The notes under the pieces were generated by a model that ran no database searches, was not told where the DNA came from, and saw only the letters and a program-made list of their open reading frames with translations. DNA of 61,791 nt, from positions 1-61,791 of the forward strand of contig NZ_NFJB01000023.1 in the NCBI RefSeq assembly GCF_002159645.1, written 5' to 3'. The stretch is from Parabacteroides sp. An277. Its GTDB lineage: Bacteria; Bacteroidota; Bacteroidia; Bacteroidales; Tannerellaceae. Shown here in pieces: positions 36,186 through 45,583 of this stretch. How positions within the stretch are numbered: position 1 is the stretch's first letter; every line of letters begins with the position of its first letter. Made by a program: the position numbers and the translations under genes.

Positions 36186-38570
36186 TTAGAACGGGTAGCC
36201 TACCGCAAAATGCCAAGCAAAGTTTCCATTACGGGCATTGAAGTTAGGATTCTTAATAGCCCATCGGTCACTACCTCTCATTTGCGGATCGTAAGCCTTC
36301 ATTCCTGTATCAAAACGAAGGAGGAAGAAATCGAAGTCCAAACGGAGACCTAATCCATAGGATACGGCTATCTCCTTATAAAAGCGGGAGAAATCGAAAT
36401 TTGCTTGCGGATGGGAAGGGTCTTCATGGAATATCCAAATGTTCCCTGCATCTATATAAGCGGCTAACTCAAATTTCCAAAAGAGCTTAGTGCGGTATTC
36501 CAAGTTTAAATCCAGACGAATGTCGCCCACCTGGTCTGCAAAGGAGGTAGCGTGTTCTAATCCCATACTACCAGGCCCTAACGACCGCACAGCCCATCCA
36601 CGTACACTGTTGGCTCCTCCCGAGAAATAGCTCCGCTCGAAAGGCAATTTAGACATATTTCCGTAGGGATATCCCACTCCAATGCCTATATGATAAGCTA
36701 CCCGATTGCGGGCATCAATCACCATGCTCTTCGAGAAATCCACATCGACTTTGGTAAATTGGGCATACGGGAGACCAAAGAGTTCATAGTTCCCGTTGGC
36801 ATTCTTTCCTGCCCCAGTCAGTTTGGAAATTCCATAGAGTAGGTTCCCGGCCATCTCCAGTGAGACACGCAACGAATGCGTATTGCGCAATTCGCGTTGT
36901 GACATATAATTATTAAAGGAATAGGTATAACCTGTCCCCAGCACAAACTGGTCTGTAAAATTGTACTGTCGAGTTGATTCAGGAAGGGATGCCGCAAAAT
37001 CCACATCAATCTTAGGGAGATGTACATAATCTATATCTACCAACTTAAACGTATGGCGTGCTTGCGTATTGAACCGGTCTTGCCAAGTGTAGCTCCATCC
37101 TCCAGACAAGATAGCACGCTGGTATTCCGGACGAGTCTGCCAACTATATCCAATCTTGAACTCTGTCGTAGCCCGAAGGCGACGCGTAAAGGAATCTTTT
37201 AAGAAGGGAAAAACAAAGCGGGGAAAGGTGATACCTGTTTCCGCCCCAATTTCCCAATAATCCCCATCAATGCTGTTTTCTCCTGACCCTAAAGCTTCAT
37301 AGGCACCCCTTACTTTGATAGAAAAGGCTTCTGAGCCTTTAAACAGGTTACGATGCTGGTAATTGACGCTCGATGCGATACCCAAGTCTCCATTCGAGTT
37401 GGTTCCTTCCAAATCTACCCCGAATCCTTGTAATTTAGTAGGGGCTGCCAGTAAGATGCAGTCCAACTTCATGGTGTCATTCTCTTCGAACTCGCGGAAT
37501 CGCATGTTGATATTCTTCAATGCACGGAGCCTCGCGAATGAAGAATAGGTCTGCTCCACCGTCCGCTCGTTATACAAACGACCGGGCTGGAGGTATACGC
37601 TCTTGGCTAAAACCGAAGGACGGATAAAATGCCCCGTAGGTCCATATACTACATCTATATTGCCTGCGTGCATCGTATCTCTTAGTTGGAGTGCATTCTC
37701 CGCTTCAGACCGGAGCGGGTCATAGTCTGGCACGACCGTGATCTTGTTCAGGTAGTAAGGGCGATGCGGTTCTTCCGTAATACTCCCATCCGCATTCAGT
37801 TTCCGGTGTGGTTTGAGAAGCATCTCCACATCTACCACATTGGCCCGAAAGGAACTGTCGGCTACATATGTCAGGTTCTCTTTGTTAAAGGCATAGAATC
37901 CTCTTCGGCGCACCAAAGAGGTGATGCGTTCCCGTTCGCTATCCAGTACATCTCGGTCGAATAGGATACCAGAATCAATCAAAGAGACATAGTCGTCCGA
38001 CAGGGAATGGAAAGCCGAGAACAGCCACGACCGCTTCCGGGGTTGGATATGCGCTATCCGGTCGATGCGTTCGTCATACAGGTTCATCCGGTAGTTCCGA
38101 ATACGATAGGGTTCGTTCGCTTTGACGACATACGTCACCACGGCCTTCTTCTCTCGACTGGTATCTATCCGATGGTACACCTCCGCGTTGATATAGCCCT
38201 TATTCACCAAAAAGCGTTGTAGCTCGGCTTCCGATTCGGCTATCAACGTCGTATCCATGATGACGGGCGCTTCGCCCATCCGCCTCAGTTGTTTGTTTAT
38301 CCATCGCTTCTCATTCTTACCGGACCAATTATATACATACAACTGCCACTTCATCAAGCCAAATACCTTGAAGTTAGGGCGCTGATGGAGGTACTCCCTG
38401 AGCTCCGAGGGCTTGAACACCTCCTCCCCTTCCGTCTCAATCTCGACCTGGTCTAATAGGTAATGATGGTCTGGCACATACTTGGTCGCCTGGCATCCTC
38501 CGAGCACGAGGAGAAGCCCCAACAGCCACAGGCCGTTCCATATCCTATGCAGTATCCGATTCGTATTCAT
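36186..38570 (-). CDS. tamL: Translocation and assembly module lipoprotein TamL
   Basis: A 794-residue BamA/TamA-superfamily outer-membrane protein. Unlike TamA it starts with a lipoprotein signal (GLWLLGLLLVLGGC, lipobox LGGC), the hallmark of the Bacteroidetes TamL form. Residues about 35-390 are POTRA-like repeats, then a 16-strand barrel (about 400-794) with the conserved RGW tip motif in SVRGWAVRSLGPG and a terminal aromatic (VGYPF). It should help insert or export envelope components together with a TamB, which is not in this window. The ATG at 38570 gives the signal peptide directly. Confidence 0.92.
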   Translation of the reverse strand: MNTNRILHRIWNGLWLLGLLLVLGGCQATKYVPDHHYLLDQVEIETEGEEVFKPSELREYLHQRPNFKVFGLMKWQLYVYNWSGKNEKRWINKQLRRMGEAPVIMDTTLIAESEAELQRFLVNKGYINAEVYHRIDTSREKKAVVTYVVKANEPYRIRNYRMNLYDERIDRIAHIQPRKRSWLFSAFHSLSDDYVSLIDSGILFDRDVLDSERERITSLVRRRGFYAFNKENLTYVADSSFRANVVDVEMLLKPHRKLNADGSITEEPHRPYYLNKITVVPDYDPLRSEAENALQLRDTMHAGNIDVVYGPTGHFIRPSVLAKSVYLQPGRLYNERTVEQTYSSFARLRALKNINMRFREFEENDTMKLDCILLAAPTKLQGFGVDLEGTNSNGDLGIASSVNYQHRNLFKGSEAFSIKVRGAYEALGSGENSIDGDYWEIGAETGITFPRFVFPFLKDSFTRRLRATTEFKIGYSWQTRPEYQRAILSGGWSYTWQDRFNTQARHTFKLVDIDYVHLPKIDVDFAASLPESTRQYNFTDQFVLGTGYTYSFNNYMSQRELRNTHSLRVSLEMAGNLLYGISKLTGAGKNANGNYELFGLPYAQFTKVDVDFSKSMVIDARNRVAYHIGIGVGYPYGNMSKLPFERSYFSGGANSVRGWAVRSLGPGSMGLEHATSFADQVGDIRLDLNLEYRTKLFWKFELAAYIDAGNIWIFHEDPSHPQANFDFSRFYKEIAVSYGLGLRLDFDFFLLRFDTGMKAYDPQMRGSDRWAIKNPNFNARNGNFAWHFAVGYPF

Positions 38571-38574
38571 GTGG

Positions 38575-38582
38575 CAAAGGTA
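38575..38582 (-). promoter_or_regulatory. -7 box abutting the tamL start
   Basis: CAAAGGTA on the plus strand reads TACCTTTG on the minus strand and ends only 4 bp before the ATG at 38570. If used, the transcript would start 1-2 nt before the ATG, so tamL would be almost leaderless. Confidence 0.45.
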
Positions 38583-38730
38583 CAAAAAAACCCTATTCCC
38601 TCTCTTTGCCCCTGCCTTCTATTTTCTGTTCCTCCCATGATGCCTGTTTGCTGGGGGGTACTTATATCTCTTGTTGCCGATGTAAGTGGTCATGGGGCAT
38701 ATCTTCTCGTAGAGATGGTGGCTATTTACC

Positions 38731-38851
38731 GTAGGGTATTGTAATGGGTAACTGTAGGGTATGGTTAAGGGTATATTTGGATGTTGGTTATTAGTCACTG
38801 TGACTATTAGTCATTAGTCACTGTGACTATTGGTCGTTAGTCACTGTGACT
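38731..38851. repeat. Phased dyad array D (23 bp x 3, plus related lead-in)
   Basis: The 13-bp palindrome AGTCACTGTGACT occurs at 38793, 38816 and 38839, an exact 23-bp period. Upstream, GTAGGGTAT occurs at 38731 and 38754 and GGGTA at 38746 and 38769, each again 23 bp apart, so the period extends over about 120 bp with a changed motif. It lies in the divergent gap between tamL and the HU-like gene. Confidence 0.88.
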
Positions 38852-38963
38852 ATTTCTGATGGATATTCGTGGGTTATTATACTAAATGACGTGTACTTTG
38901 CGTTATAGATATAGGTAGATCGTTATTATTACTCACGTAGCATAAAAGGAAAGGGTCTTTTAG

Positions 38964-39368
38964 ATGAAGTTTAGTATTCGTACAAGGATGATTACGATGG
39001 GTCATCGTAAGGGGAAACGGGTATACTACGCGTATCCCAAAGCACAGTCTAAGTTAACGTTGGAGATGGTTGTAGAACGTATTCAACGGGCTACCTCTTT
39101 GACCGAGGGTGACGTTCATAATGCACTCATCAGTCTGGGTAACGTAGTATATGAGGCATTGTCCGAGGGGCAGAGTGTTGACTTGGGTAGGTTGGGGTCG
39201 TTCAGGGTCATGGTGCCTCCTAACATGATGGATAAAGAGGAGGATGTGGTCGTCCCTAATGCCTTTAAGAAGCCAAAGATTATATATACCCCTAAGAAGG
39301 CCATGAAGATAGCTGCCAGCAAGGTATCGTTAACCATCGAGAAGAAGCAACGTAAGAAGCAGGGATAA
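38964..39368 (+). CDS. HU-like DNA-binding protein
   Basis: A 134-residue histone-like protein of the Bacteroidetes HU-related group. The dimer core motif LTEGDVHNALISLGNVVYEALSEGQSVDLGRLGSFRVMV (about 48-87) matches the HU/IHF fold, and the arm region (PNAFKKPKIIYTPKKAMKIA) and basic tail (KKQRKKQG) should bind DNA. These variants resemble proteins implicated in nucleoid architecture, but the target is unknown. Array D lies about 110 bp upstream. ATG 38964 is used; a second ATG lies 9 codons in. Confidence 0.86.
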   Translation: MKFSIRTRMITMGHRKGKRVYYAYPKAQSKLTLEMVVERIQRATSLTEGDVHNALISLGNVVYEALSEGQSVDLGRLGSFRVMVPPNMMDKEEDVVVPNAFKKPKIIYTPKKAMKIAASKVSLTIEKKQRKKQG

Positions 39369-39371
39369 AGC

Positions 39372-39402
39372 AAAGGCCGGCTCCGCGAAGGAGAGCCAGC
39401 CT
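39372..39402 (-). terminator. Terminator of the GNAT-nitrilase operon
   Basis: On the minus strand AGGCTGGCTC (39402-39393) pairs with GAGCCGGCCT (about 39384-39374, one bulge), followed by a TTTGCTTT stretch. It lies between the convergent ends of the GNAT-nitrilase gene and the HU-like gene and may serve both. Confidence 0.65.
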
Positions 39403-39430
39403 CTATGCATATGACTATTGATGGGTATGC

Positions 39431-40975
39431 TCAGTTCTTCTTCTTGAGCCGTACCTCGTAGAGATCGTGACGTCGGTCGCGCAGGTTTCGTACACTACCA
39501 TAGGTATGCAATTCGTTCAGCAGGTCCAGGTCTACATCGGATACAAGAATCATCTCTGTATTAGGCGTAGCCTCGGCCCTCATGCCATCGGTTGGGAAGG
39601 CAAAGTCGCAAGGTGTGAAGACCCCTGATTGGGCGTATTGTATATCCATATTGTGCACACGTGGCAGGTTACCCACACTGCCCGCGATGACCACGAAACA
39701 CTCGTTCTCGATAGCTCGCGCATGGGCACATACCTTCACGCGTGAGTAAGCGTTCTGGGTATCCGTGAGGTAAGGCACGAAGAGAATTTGCATGCCTTGG
39801 TCGGCCATAATGCGGGAGAGTTCAGGGAACTCTACATCGTAGCATATCAATATACCAATCTTCGCACAATCGGTCGTAAATGTCTGTACACGCTTCCCAC
39901 CCGTGAGTCCCCAGCTCTTGGCTTCGTCAGGTGTGATGTGTATCTTCTCGTAGGTTTCATAAGAACCATCTCTACGGCAAAGGAAGCCCACATTATAGAG
40001 TCCATCTTCCCGTATTTGAGGCATACTACCTGTAATGATATTGATGTTGTAACTAATAGCTAACTTGACGAACCGTTCGCGCATCTCGTCGGTATACTGT
40101 GCGAGCTCGCGTATGGCTTGTGATTCGCTTTTATCATTAAACTTGGCCATCAACGGTGCATTGAAGTACTCGGGGAAGAGGATGAAGTCACTCTTGTAAT
40201 CAGAGACAGCATCCACGAAGAACTCGACCTGTTCAAAGACATCATTTAAGCTCTTATAGGGACGCATTTGCCACTGTACCAACCCCACCCTCACAGTACT
40301 CTTGGTTGCGATTACTTCAGGCTTAGGTTGATAGTATATATTATCCCATTGGAGAAGGGTCGCGAAGTGCTTTGACTCTTCATCATTAGGGAGGTAGTTG
40401 GTCATTACTTTACGAACGTGGAAGTCGTTCGAGAGTTGGAACGTCAAGACAGGGTCGTATATCTCCTTCTTACGTACTTTGTCGATGTACTCTTTAGGTC
40501 GCATAGAGTCTGCATACTTATGATAATTAGGGATACGACCTCCGAACATAATGGCCTTCAGGTTCAAGCTCTCGCAGAGTTCCTTGCGATACTCGTACAT
40601 CCGTCGGGCCAACCGTAAGCCACGGTACTCTGGATGTACAAAGACCTCGATACCATACAATATATTACCCTTTGGGTTGTGGGTGTTAAAGGTTTCGTTA
40701 CCCGTTACATCCGCATACGTATGGTCGTTCTTAACACGATCGTAATCGACAATGATAGAGAGGGCACACCCTACTATCTTATTATCTACTACTGTAACCA
40801 CTTGTCCTTCGGGGAAGATATCCAAGAGCTTCTCAATCTGCTCCCGTGTCCAGAATACATCCGAACCATCCGAATAGACCCTCTTAAAGGATTGCGATAA
40901 CTGCTTATAGTCCTCCATGCGTAGGGGACGTACAAGCACCTTGTTGATGTTTTGTGAATGCTGTTCCATATTCAT
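39431..40975 (-). CDS. GNAT acetyltransferase-nitrilase fusion
   Basis: A 514-residue two-domain enzyme. Residues 12-200 are a GNAT acyltransferase (VFVHPEYRGLRLARRMYEYRK is the acyl-CoA loop). Residues 228-510 are a carbon-nitrogen hydrolase with the full triad E269 (LFPEYFN), K344 (YEKIHITP) and C378 (ILICYDVEFPE). Such fusions are common in Bacteroidetes, but the substrate is unknown; hydrolysis of an amide plus transfer of an acyl group is the natural reading. Last gene of the minus-strand cluster, 9 bp after the MBOAT gene. Confidence 0.9.
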   Translation of the reverse strand: MNMEQHSQNINKVLVRPLRMEDYKQLSQSFKRVYSDGSDVFWTREQIEKLLDIFPEGQVVTVVDNKIVGCALSIIVDYDRVKNDHTYADVTGNETFNTHNPKGNILYGIEVFVHPEYRGLRLARRMYEYRKELCESLNLKAIMFGGRIPNYHKYADSMRPKEYIDKVRKKEIYDPVLTFQLSNDFHVRKVMTNYLPNDEESKHFATLLQWDNIYYQPKPEVIATKSTVRVGLVQWQMRPYKSLNDVFEQVEFFVDAVSDYKSDFILFPEYFNAPLMAKFNDKSESQAIRELAQYTDEMRERFVKLAISYNINIITGSMPQIREDGLYNVGFLCRRDGSYETYEKIHITPDEAKSWGLTGGKRVQTFTTDCAKIGILICYDVEFPELSRIMADQGMQILFVPYLTDTQNAYSRVKVCAHARAIENECFVVIAGSVGNLPRVHNMDIQYAQSGVFTPCDFAFPTDGMRAEATPNTEMILVSDVDLDLLNELHTYGSVRNLRDRRHDLYEVRLKKKN

Positions 40976-40984
40976 AATGATATA

Positions 40985-42520
40985 TCAAAATTGAAAATAA
41001 ATGAAGGGCTGCACGCCTGCACTTCGGAACTGTACTACCACTAAGATAGCCAGCGCGAGGAGGGCTGCCTGCAAGACAATAGGCGCCTTCGTGACACCCC
41101 TTTGTAGGTAACACTCGACACGCTTAGGGACGAAGTGGAAGAGGTAACCCAAGACCATGAGCGTGAATACCCCTTGGTATCCTGAGATGAACTGTGAGAA
41201 CACTTCAGGATGGAAGTTCGTGACTATTTGAGACAACATCTCGTGGGCCTTCTCCATGCTCTCGGCACGGAAGAATATCCACCCAAAGGCGACGATGTGG
41301 AACGTGAATAATACACCTATGACACGACGCCACGTTACCATCTCGGCTCCCACCTTCTTAAAGCTGGGGAAAGCCGCCATTACGGCCTTGTGTATGGCCA
41401 ACGCAACCCCATGCAAGGCACCCCACAGTATGAAGCGTACTGACGCCCCATGCCATAGTCCACCAAGAAGCATCGTGAGGAATAGGTTCAGGTACGTACG
41501 ACCTTTCCCTTTCCTATTACCTCCCAACGAGATATAGAGATAATCCTTTAGCCAGGAAGATAATGATATATGCCAACGACGCCAAAACTCGGTGATGGTA
41601 GCAGACTGATAAGGAGAGTCGAAGTTGATATTAAATCGGAAGCCCAAAAGAAGCGCTATGCCTATGGCCATATCCGAATAGCCCGAGAAGTCGCAATATA
41701 TTTGTAGGGTATAACCATAGACCGCCAAGAGGTTCTCCACGCCAGTATAAAGGGTGGGCGCATCGAATACCCGGTCTACGAAGTTGAGACTGATGTAGTC
41801 TGATATGACACACTTCTTAAAGAGTCCGCAGATGATTAAAAATAACCCTTCCCCAAACTCCGCTTTGGTTACGACTGGATTCCTATATATCTGTGGGATG
41901 AAATCCCGTGCACGGACGATAGGGCCAGCCACGAGCTGGGGGAAGAAGGAGACATAAAAGACATAGTCTATCCAGCGATGAAGAGGCGCGATACGCCCCC
42001 TATATACATCGATGACGTAACTGATACTTTGGAAGGTAAAGAAAGATATACCAACCGGCAGGAAGATGTCATAATGAACCGGCTCGATACTCCGCCATGG
42101 CTCGTAACTGAAGAGCATGCCTACCTCCCGCATAAACCCTTGCACGAGGTCTATCAAGAAGTTCGTATACTTGAAATAAGAGAGCATACCGAGGTTGACA
42201 CAAAGACTCAAGACGACCAACAGTTGCTTCCTCCTACGACTCTCCATCACTTCCATAATACGAGCGATAAGGAAGTCCGATGTGGCTGTAAAGACCAACA
42301 AACCAAACCACAACCCGCTACTCTTATAATAGAAGTAGAGCGAGAACATCGTAACGTAGATAATGCGTGCTAACGTATGTTTCCTTAAAGCTATATAACA
42401 CACGGAGAAGAAACAGAATAGGAAGAAGAACAATCCACTGCTAAAGAGCATGGGTTCCAAAGGATTATAGGTCAATATCTCCCCTATCTTGGAAAAGGAT
42501 AAATCATCAAATAAGGACAT
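40985..42520 (-). CDS. MBOAT family O-acyltransferase
   Basis: A 511-residue inner-membrane protein with about 11 helices of the AlgI/DltB/PatA type, which passes acetyl (acyl) groups from the cytoplasm to a carbohydrate outside. The family histidines are H317 (EFWRRWHISLSSWLKDYLYI) and H357 (GGLWHGASVRFILWG). Two SGNH proteins encoded just upstream are the likely periplasmic partners. The target may be a surface polysaccharide or peptidoglycan. Confidence 0.94.
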   Translation of the reverse strand: MSLFDDLSFSKIGEILTYNPLEPMLFSSGLFFFLFCFFSVCYIALRKHTLARIIYVTMFSLYFYYKSSGLWFGLLVFTATSDFLIARIMEVMESRRRKQLLVVLSLCVNLGMLSYFKYTNFLIDLVQGFMREVGMLFSYEPWRSIEPVHYDIFLPVGISFFTFQSISYVIDVYRGRIAPLHRWIDYVFYVSFFPQLVAGPIVRARDFIPQIYRNPVVTKAEFGEGLFLIICGLFKKCVISDYISLNFVDRVFDAPTLYTGVENLLAVYGYTLQIYCDFSGYSDMAIGIALLLGFRFNINFDSPYQSATITEFWRRWHISLSSWLKDYLYISLGGNRKGKGRTYLNLFLTMLLGGLWHGASVRFILWGALHGVALAIHKAVMAAFPSFKKVGAEMVTWRRVIGVLFTFHIVAFGWIFFRAESMEKAHEMLSQIVTNFHPEVFSQFISGYQGVFTLMVLGYLFHFVPKRVECYLQRGVTKAPIVLQAALLALAILVVVQFRSAGVQPFIYFQF

Positions 42521-42547
42521 GACTAATGAATCATTAAGCGTAACGAA

Positions 42548-43876
42548 TTAAAAACTTTTATATTTGTAATAAGCCTTCATGAAGGCACGGTAAAGAAGGG
42601 TACCTTGGTCCTCGTACCCACGCCGTGAGAAATGGATGCGATCCCTCGCGAGGAGGTGTTGTTCAAACCATTTACGAGAGGAGTTCTTCCCTCCTGTAGC
42701 GGTGAAGAGGTCCCAACAGGCGAGACCCTCCTCGCGGGCTACTTGCCGGAGAACGGAAGCTACTCGCGAGGTATTGTCGTTCCGCACGAAGACCCGCTTC
42801 TTGTTGACATACGTGCGTCGGTAACATTCCGGCGGAGTGGTGAGGATTATCTCCACGCATGGCATCTCCCGACGAACCATTATGAGGAAGCGCTTCACCT
42901 GATCGTGGAACTCTACCTCGGAGAATCTACGACCGAAACTCTCATTCGTACCGAGGGAGATAATCAGTAGCTGAGGACGCAGCAGGGCGAGCCTTGGCAG
43001 ATAATCTTCATCGGTATAGTTGACATACATCGCACCATTTACACCGATGGAATGGTAGAGTATACCGGGATTCCCATTCGTAAGGCTAAAGCCAAAGTAA
43101 GTATTGTTGAAGGTAGAGGCCGGTAGAAGGGTATTCGTGCCTTGCTTCCGCCGCGTACTATGGAGGAGAAGCGTATCTGTTAAACGAGAAAGGCAAAAGG
43201 TATCCGCTCGGACATCTCCAGGTAATAATGTATCGCAAAGGAAGGCCTTCGCGAGAGGCTTGCTTTCGTCTGTAGGGAGCATAGGCATGGCATTTCCTTT
43301 TCGATAAAAGATAGCCTTATTGAAGGAATAACCTGCCCCATTCTTGGGAGCGATGCGTACCTGTAAATTAATCGAAGGGGAAAGGCTTCGTATGCCGATG
43401 CCGCCCATCCCTATGTTAGTACGCTTGCGGTGTTGGGTGATGCGTCCGGCAGTCCATTCGCGAATAGAGGAACGGATGAAGTAATCTGCCGGTTCGTTGG
43501 TATGATTGAGCTTCAGGGGAGATATCCAACCCCGACCTGCATTCCCAAACGTGGACTGCAGAAGCCGCATCGTGCGACCACTGTAATACCCCGCCTGGAT
43601 ATGCGAGTCGCCCAGATGAACAATCGTGAGGACGGTGTCTTTACCTTCGCGGAGGGAATCCAAGAGGGCGAAGGTATGACGGAGCGCATGATCCGTAGAT
43701 GCAGGTATATATAACGTGTCGCGCCCCTCGACGAGCATCCCTGGCAAAGGAAGCGGTAGGGTATCGCTTTCGAGCGTTAAGAGGGATTGGGCGTCGAGGC
43801 TCGTAACGGTTCCTATACATACATATATATATATAAGGAAACGTATAAAGGGATTACTTTTTCGTCTCATGAGCAT
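42548..43876 (-). CDS. SGNH/GDSL-type periplasmic hydrolase or O-acetyltransferase 1
   Basis: A 442-residue exported protein (signal peptide about 10-30, cut near DAQS). Catalytic residues: S91 in GDSHIQAG, block III ISLGTNES, and D412 and H415 in DRIHF. The layout fits the SGNH partner of an MBOAT acyltransferase (AlgJ/X- or PatB-like), where the Ser-Asp-His set transfers rather than only hydrolyses acetyl groups. It overlaps the upstream SGNH gene by 23 bp and lies 27 bp from the MBOAT gene. Confidence 0.88.
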   Translation of the reverse strand: MLMRRKSNPFIRFLIYIYVCIGTVTSLDAQSLLTLESDTLPLPLPGMLVEGRDTLYIPASTDHALRHTFALLDSLREGKDTVLTIVHLGDSHIQAGYYSGRTMRLLQSTFGNAGRGWISPLKLNHTNEPADYFIRSSIREWTAGRITQHRKRTNIGMGGIGIRSLSPSINLQVRIAPKNGAGYSFNKAIFYRKGNAMPMLPTDESKPLAKAFLCDTLLPGDVRADTFCLSRLTDTLLLHSTRRKQGTNTLLPASTFNNTYFGFSLTNGNPGILYHSIGVNGAMYVNYTDEDYLPRLALLRPQLLIISLGTNESFGRRFSEVEFHDQVKRFLIMVRREMPCVEIILTTPPECYRRTYVNKKRVFVRNDNTSRVASVLRQVAREEGLACWDLFTATGGKNSSRKWFEQHLLARDRIHFSRRGYEDQGTLLYRAFMKAYYKYKSF

Positions 43877-45305
43877 CTGCCTCCTCGTAAAACTTCATCT
43901 CTTCTAATAGAGCCTCTGTGAGGATACGCGCCAACTCGCGACCACCTCCGAAACCCAAATGTGTATAGTCTTTGCTGGCCCAATTTTTCTCCACATAACT
44001 GACCATCGAGTTTTTACCGCCCATCGCGCCGAAAGTATTCCAGAAAACTACGCCAGCACGTCGTGCCGCCTGCCGTTGGGCATGGAGAAGCGCCAATACA
44101 GAGGGCATGGTATAAAAAGCGCCATTCTCTTGACGGCTTCTATCAGATACCCCCATAAGCAAAATATCGGCCGAAGGGAAACACTTCCTCACATGTTGGA
44201 CGACACCTTCCATCCTCTTGGCATACCAGCCATACTGCATAACACTATCGTTCGCTACATTGAGGCCATATTGCAGAACTATCAAATCATACGGACGAAG
44301 AGCGTTCAACGTCCGACACGAAGCTGAATCCAGTCGCTCAAGCACCGCTCCCGAGTTGCCACGCATCGAATAGTTATCAACCGTAATACCTTCGTCGGCT
44401 TCCATCACCACGCCCAAAGCACGGAATCCCTTCGCTCGAACAAATCGGAAATCTGCCCGGTGAGTCGCTTGGCGATAAGTCCATTGAGAAATGCTATCCG
44501 TCGGCGGCAAAGAGACACGGAGCGAATCCTTTGTACTGTTCACCGAAACCAACATCTCCGTATGCGTATTCTTTTCATAAATGAAATGCAGACAAGGGAC
44601 AGAGTCTAATTCCGGATACCGCTTTCCAGCTTCTACCGCGAAAGAGGCCTCGCTCGTATCGCCTTCGAAGGTCATACAAGAGAGCGTGTACGGATGCTCA
44701 TGGTCTGTCAACATCGACCACGTCGTCCAACCTTTGGATTGGGTTTTGACTGTAGGTCGGTATTGAGCAGCAGCCGAAGCAATCGGCACGAAACCCACAC
44801 CTCGACCGCCAAAACGGCGTTGCATCTCGGTGCGAAAGTCTGCCACGAGGATATCTCCCTCAATAAAGGAATCTCCCAAAAAGGCCACCCGCACGGGGCG
44901 CCCCAGTTCCATTCTATTACGAATCGCCGTAAAGAAGCGCGTCAACCCCACATGTCCGACGGAATAATCCTCCACGCGGTGCCCTGTCGAATCGCTCCCT
45001 TCCACCGCATACAACGCTTTATATAAAGAATCGCGCACCGCCAAGGCCAGCGAATCCATTCCTGCTTTCTCGGCAGCCGCCCGTTGTAACGCCACACTAT
45101 CGACCGCCACTGTATCCTCTTCCAACCATGTCTCTTGCAACGTGTCGATAGCCGCAATCCCACTCGTCGTACGCAATTCCGAGAACATATCCACCCGTTT
45201 CAAAGGTATGCTCCCCACATGACCAGGCATGTAGAAAAACAGGCAACAAAACACGAATGTCAACAAGAGCAACAGGAGCAACCGCCCCAACTGATTCTTT
45301 TCCAT
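43854..45305 (-). CDS. SGNH/GDSL-type membrane-anchored hydrolase or O-acetyltransferase 2
   Basis: A 483-residue protein with one N-terminal membrane helix (about 8-25, LLLLLLLTFVFCCLFFY) and an external SGNH domain: S146 in LGDSFIEGD, a GLN block in LQYGLNVAND, and the DxxH pair in DYTHLGFGG. A second internal hydrophobic start at 45452 is rejected because a -7 box (45342-45349) places the transcript start downstream of it. First gene of the four-gene cluster with the MBOAT transporter. Its role is inferred from neighbours. Confidence 0.85.
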   Translation of the reverse strand: MEKNQLGRLLLLLLLTFVFCCLFFYMPGHVGSIPLKRVDMFSELRTTSGIAAIDTLQETWLEEDTVAVDSVALQRAAAEKAGMDSLALAVRDSLYKALYAVEGSDSTGHRVEDYSVGHVGLTRFFTAIRNRMELGRPVRVAFLGDSFIEGDILVADFRTEMQRRFGGRGVGFVPIASAAAQYRPTVKTQSKGWTTWSMLTDHEHPYTLSCMTFEGDTSEASFAVEAGKRYPELDSVPCLHFIYEKNTHTEMLVSVNSTKDSLRVSLPPTDSISQWTYRQATHRADFRFVRAKGFRALGVVMEADEGITVDNYSMRGNSGAVLERLDSASCRTLNALRPYDLIVLQYGLNVANDSVMQYGWYAKRMEGVVQHVRKCFPSADILLMGVSDRSRQENGAFYTMPSVLALLHAQRQAARRAGVVFWNTFGAMGGKNSMVSYVEKNWASKDYTHLGFGGGRELARILTEALLEEMKFYEEADAHETKK

Positions 45306-45341
45306 TCTTTCCAATATCTTCTTCTTTTTCGAAAAACGCCG

Positions 45342-45349
45342 CAAAAATA
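45342..45349 (-). promoter_or_regulatory. -7 box of the O-acylation cluster
   Basis: CAAAAATA on the plus strand reads TATTTTTG on the minus strand, matching TAnnTTTG, 37 bp ahead of the ATG at 45305. It decides between that start and one at 45452. Confidence 0.6.
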
Positions 45350-45550
45350 CGAAGAAAATAAAGAACAAGAAAATAAAAATGAAAGGGAGAAACAGGAATG
45401 CCCGTACAACAAAAGGCTGCAAGCCCTTCCGAAAGCTCCGAGACACTTGCAAGAGCCTTTTTAGACCGGAATAAGGGAAGAATCATACGATGTACGACCT
45501 TTCAAGTTGCATTTTTAGCTATTATGGAGGCAAATTAAGAATAAATTGCT

Positions 45551-45558
45551 TACTTTTG
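45551..45558 (+). promoter_or_regulatory. -7 box of folC
   Basis: TACTTTTG is a full TAnnTTTG match, 25 bp ahead of the ATG at 45584. Confidence 0.65.
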
Positions 45559-45583
45559 CCACTCAATCAAACAAAATAGAAAC

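Noticed and set aside
38603-38744. Short plus-strand frames in the tamL-HU gap
   Set aside because: They begin antisense to tamL or in low-complexity DNA and show no protein-like composition.
45306-45452. Upstream start for the membrane-anchored SGNH protein (adds 49 residues with a second hydrophobic segment)
   Set aside because: The -7 box at 45342-45349 puts transcription start inside this stretch, and the remaining protein already has a proper membrane anchor.
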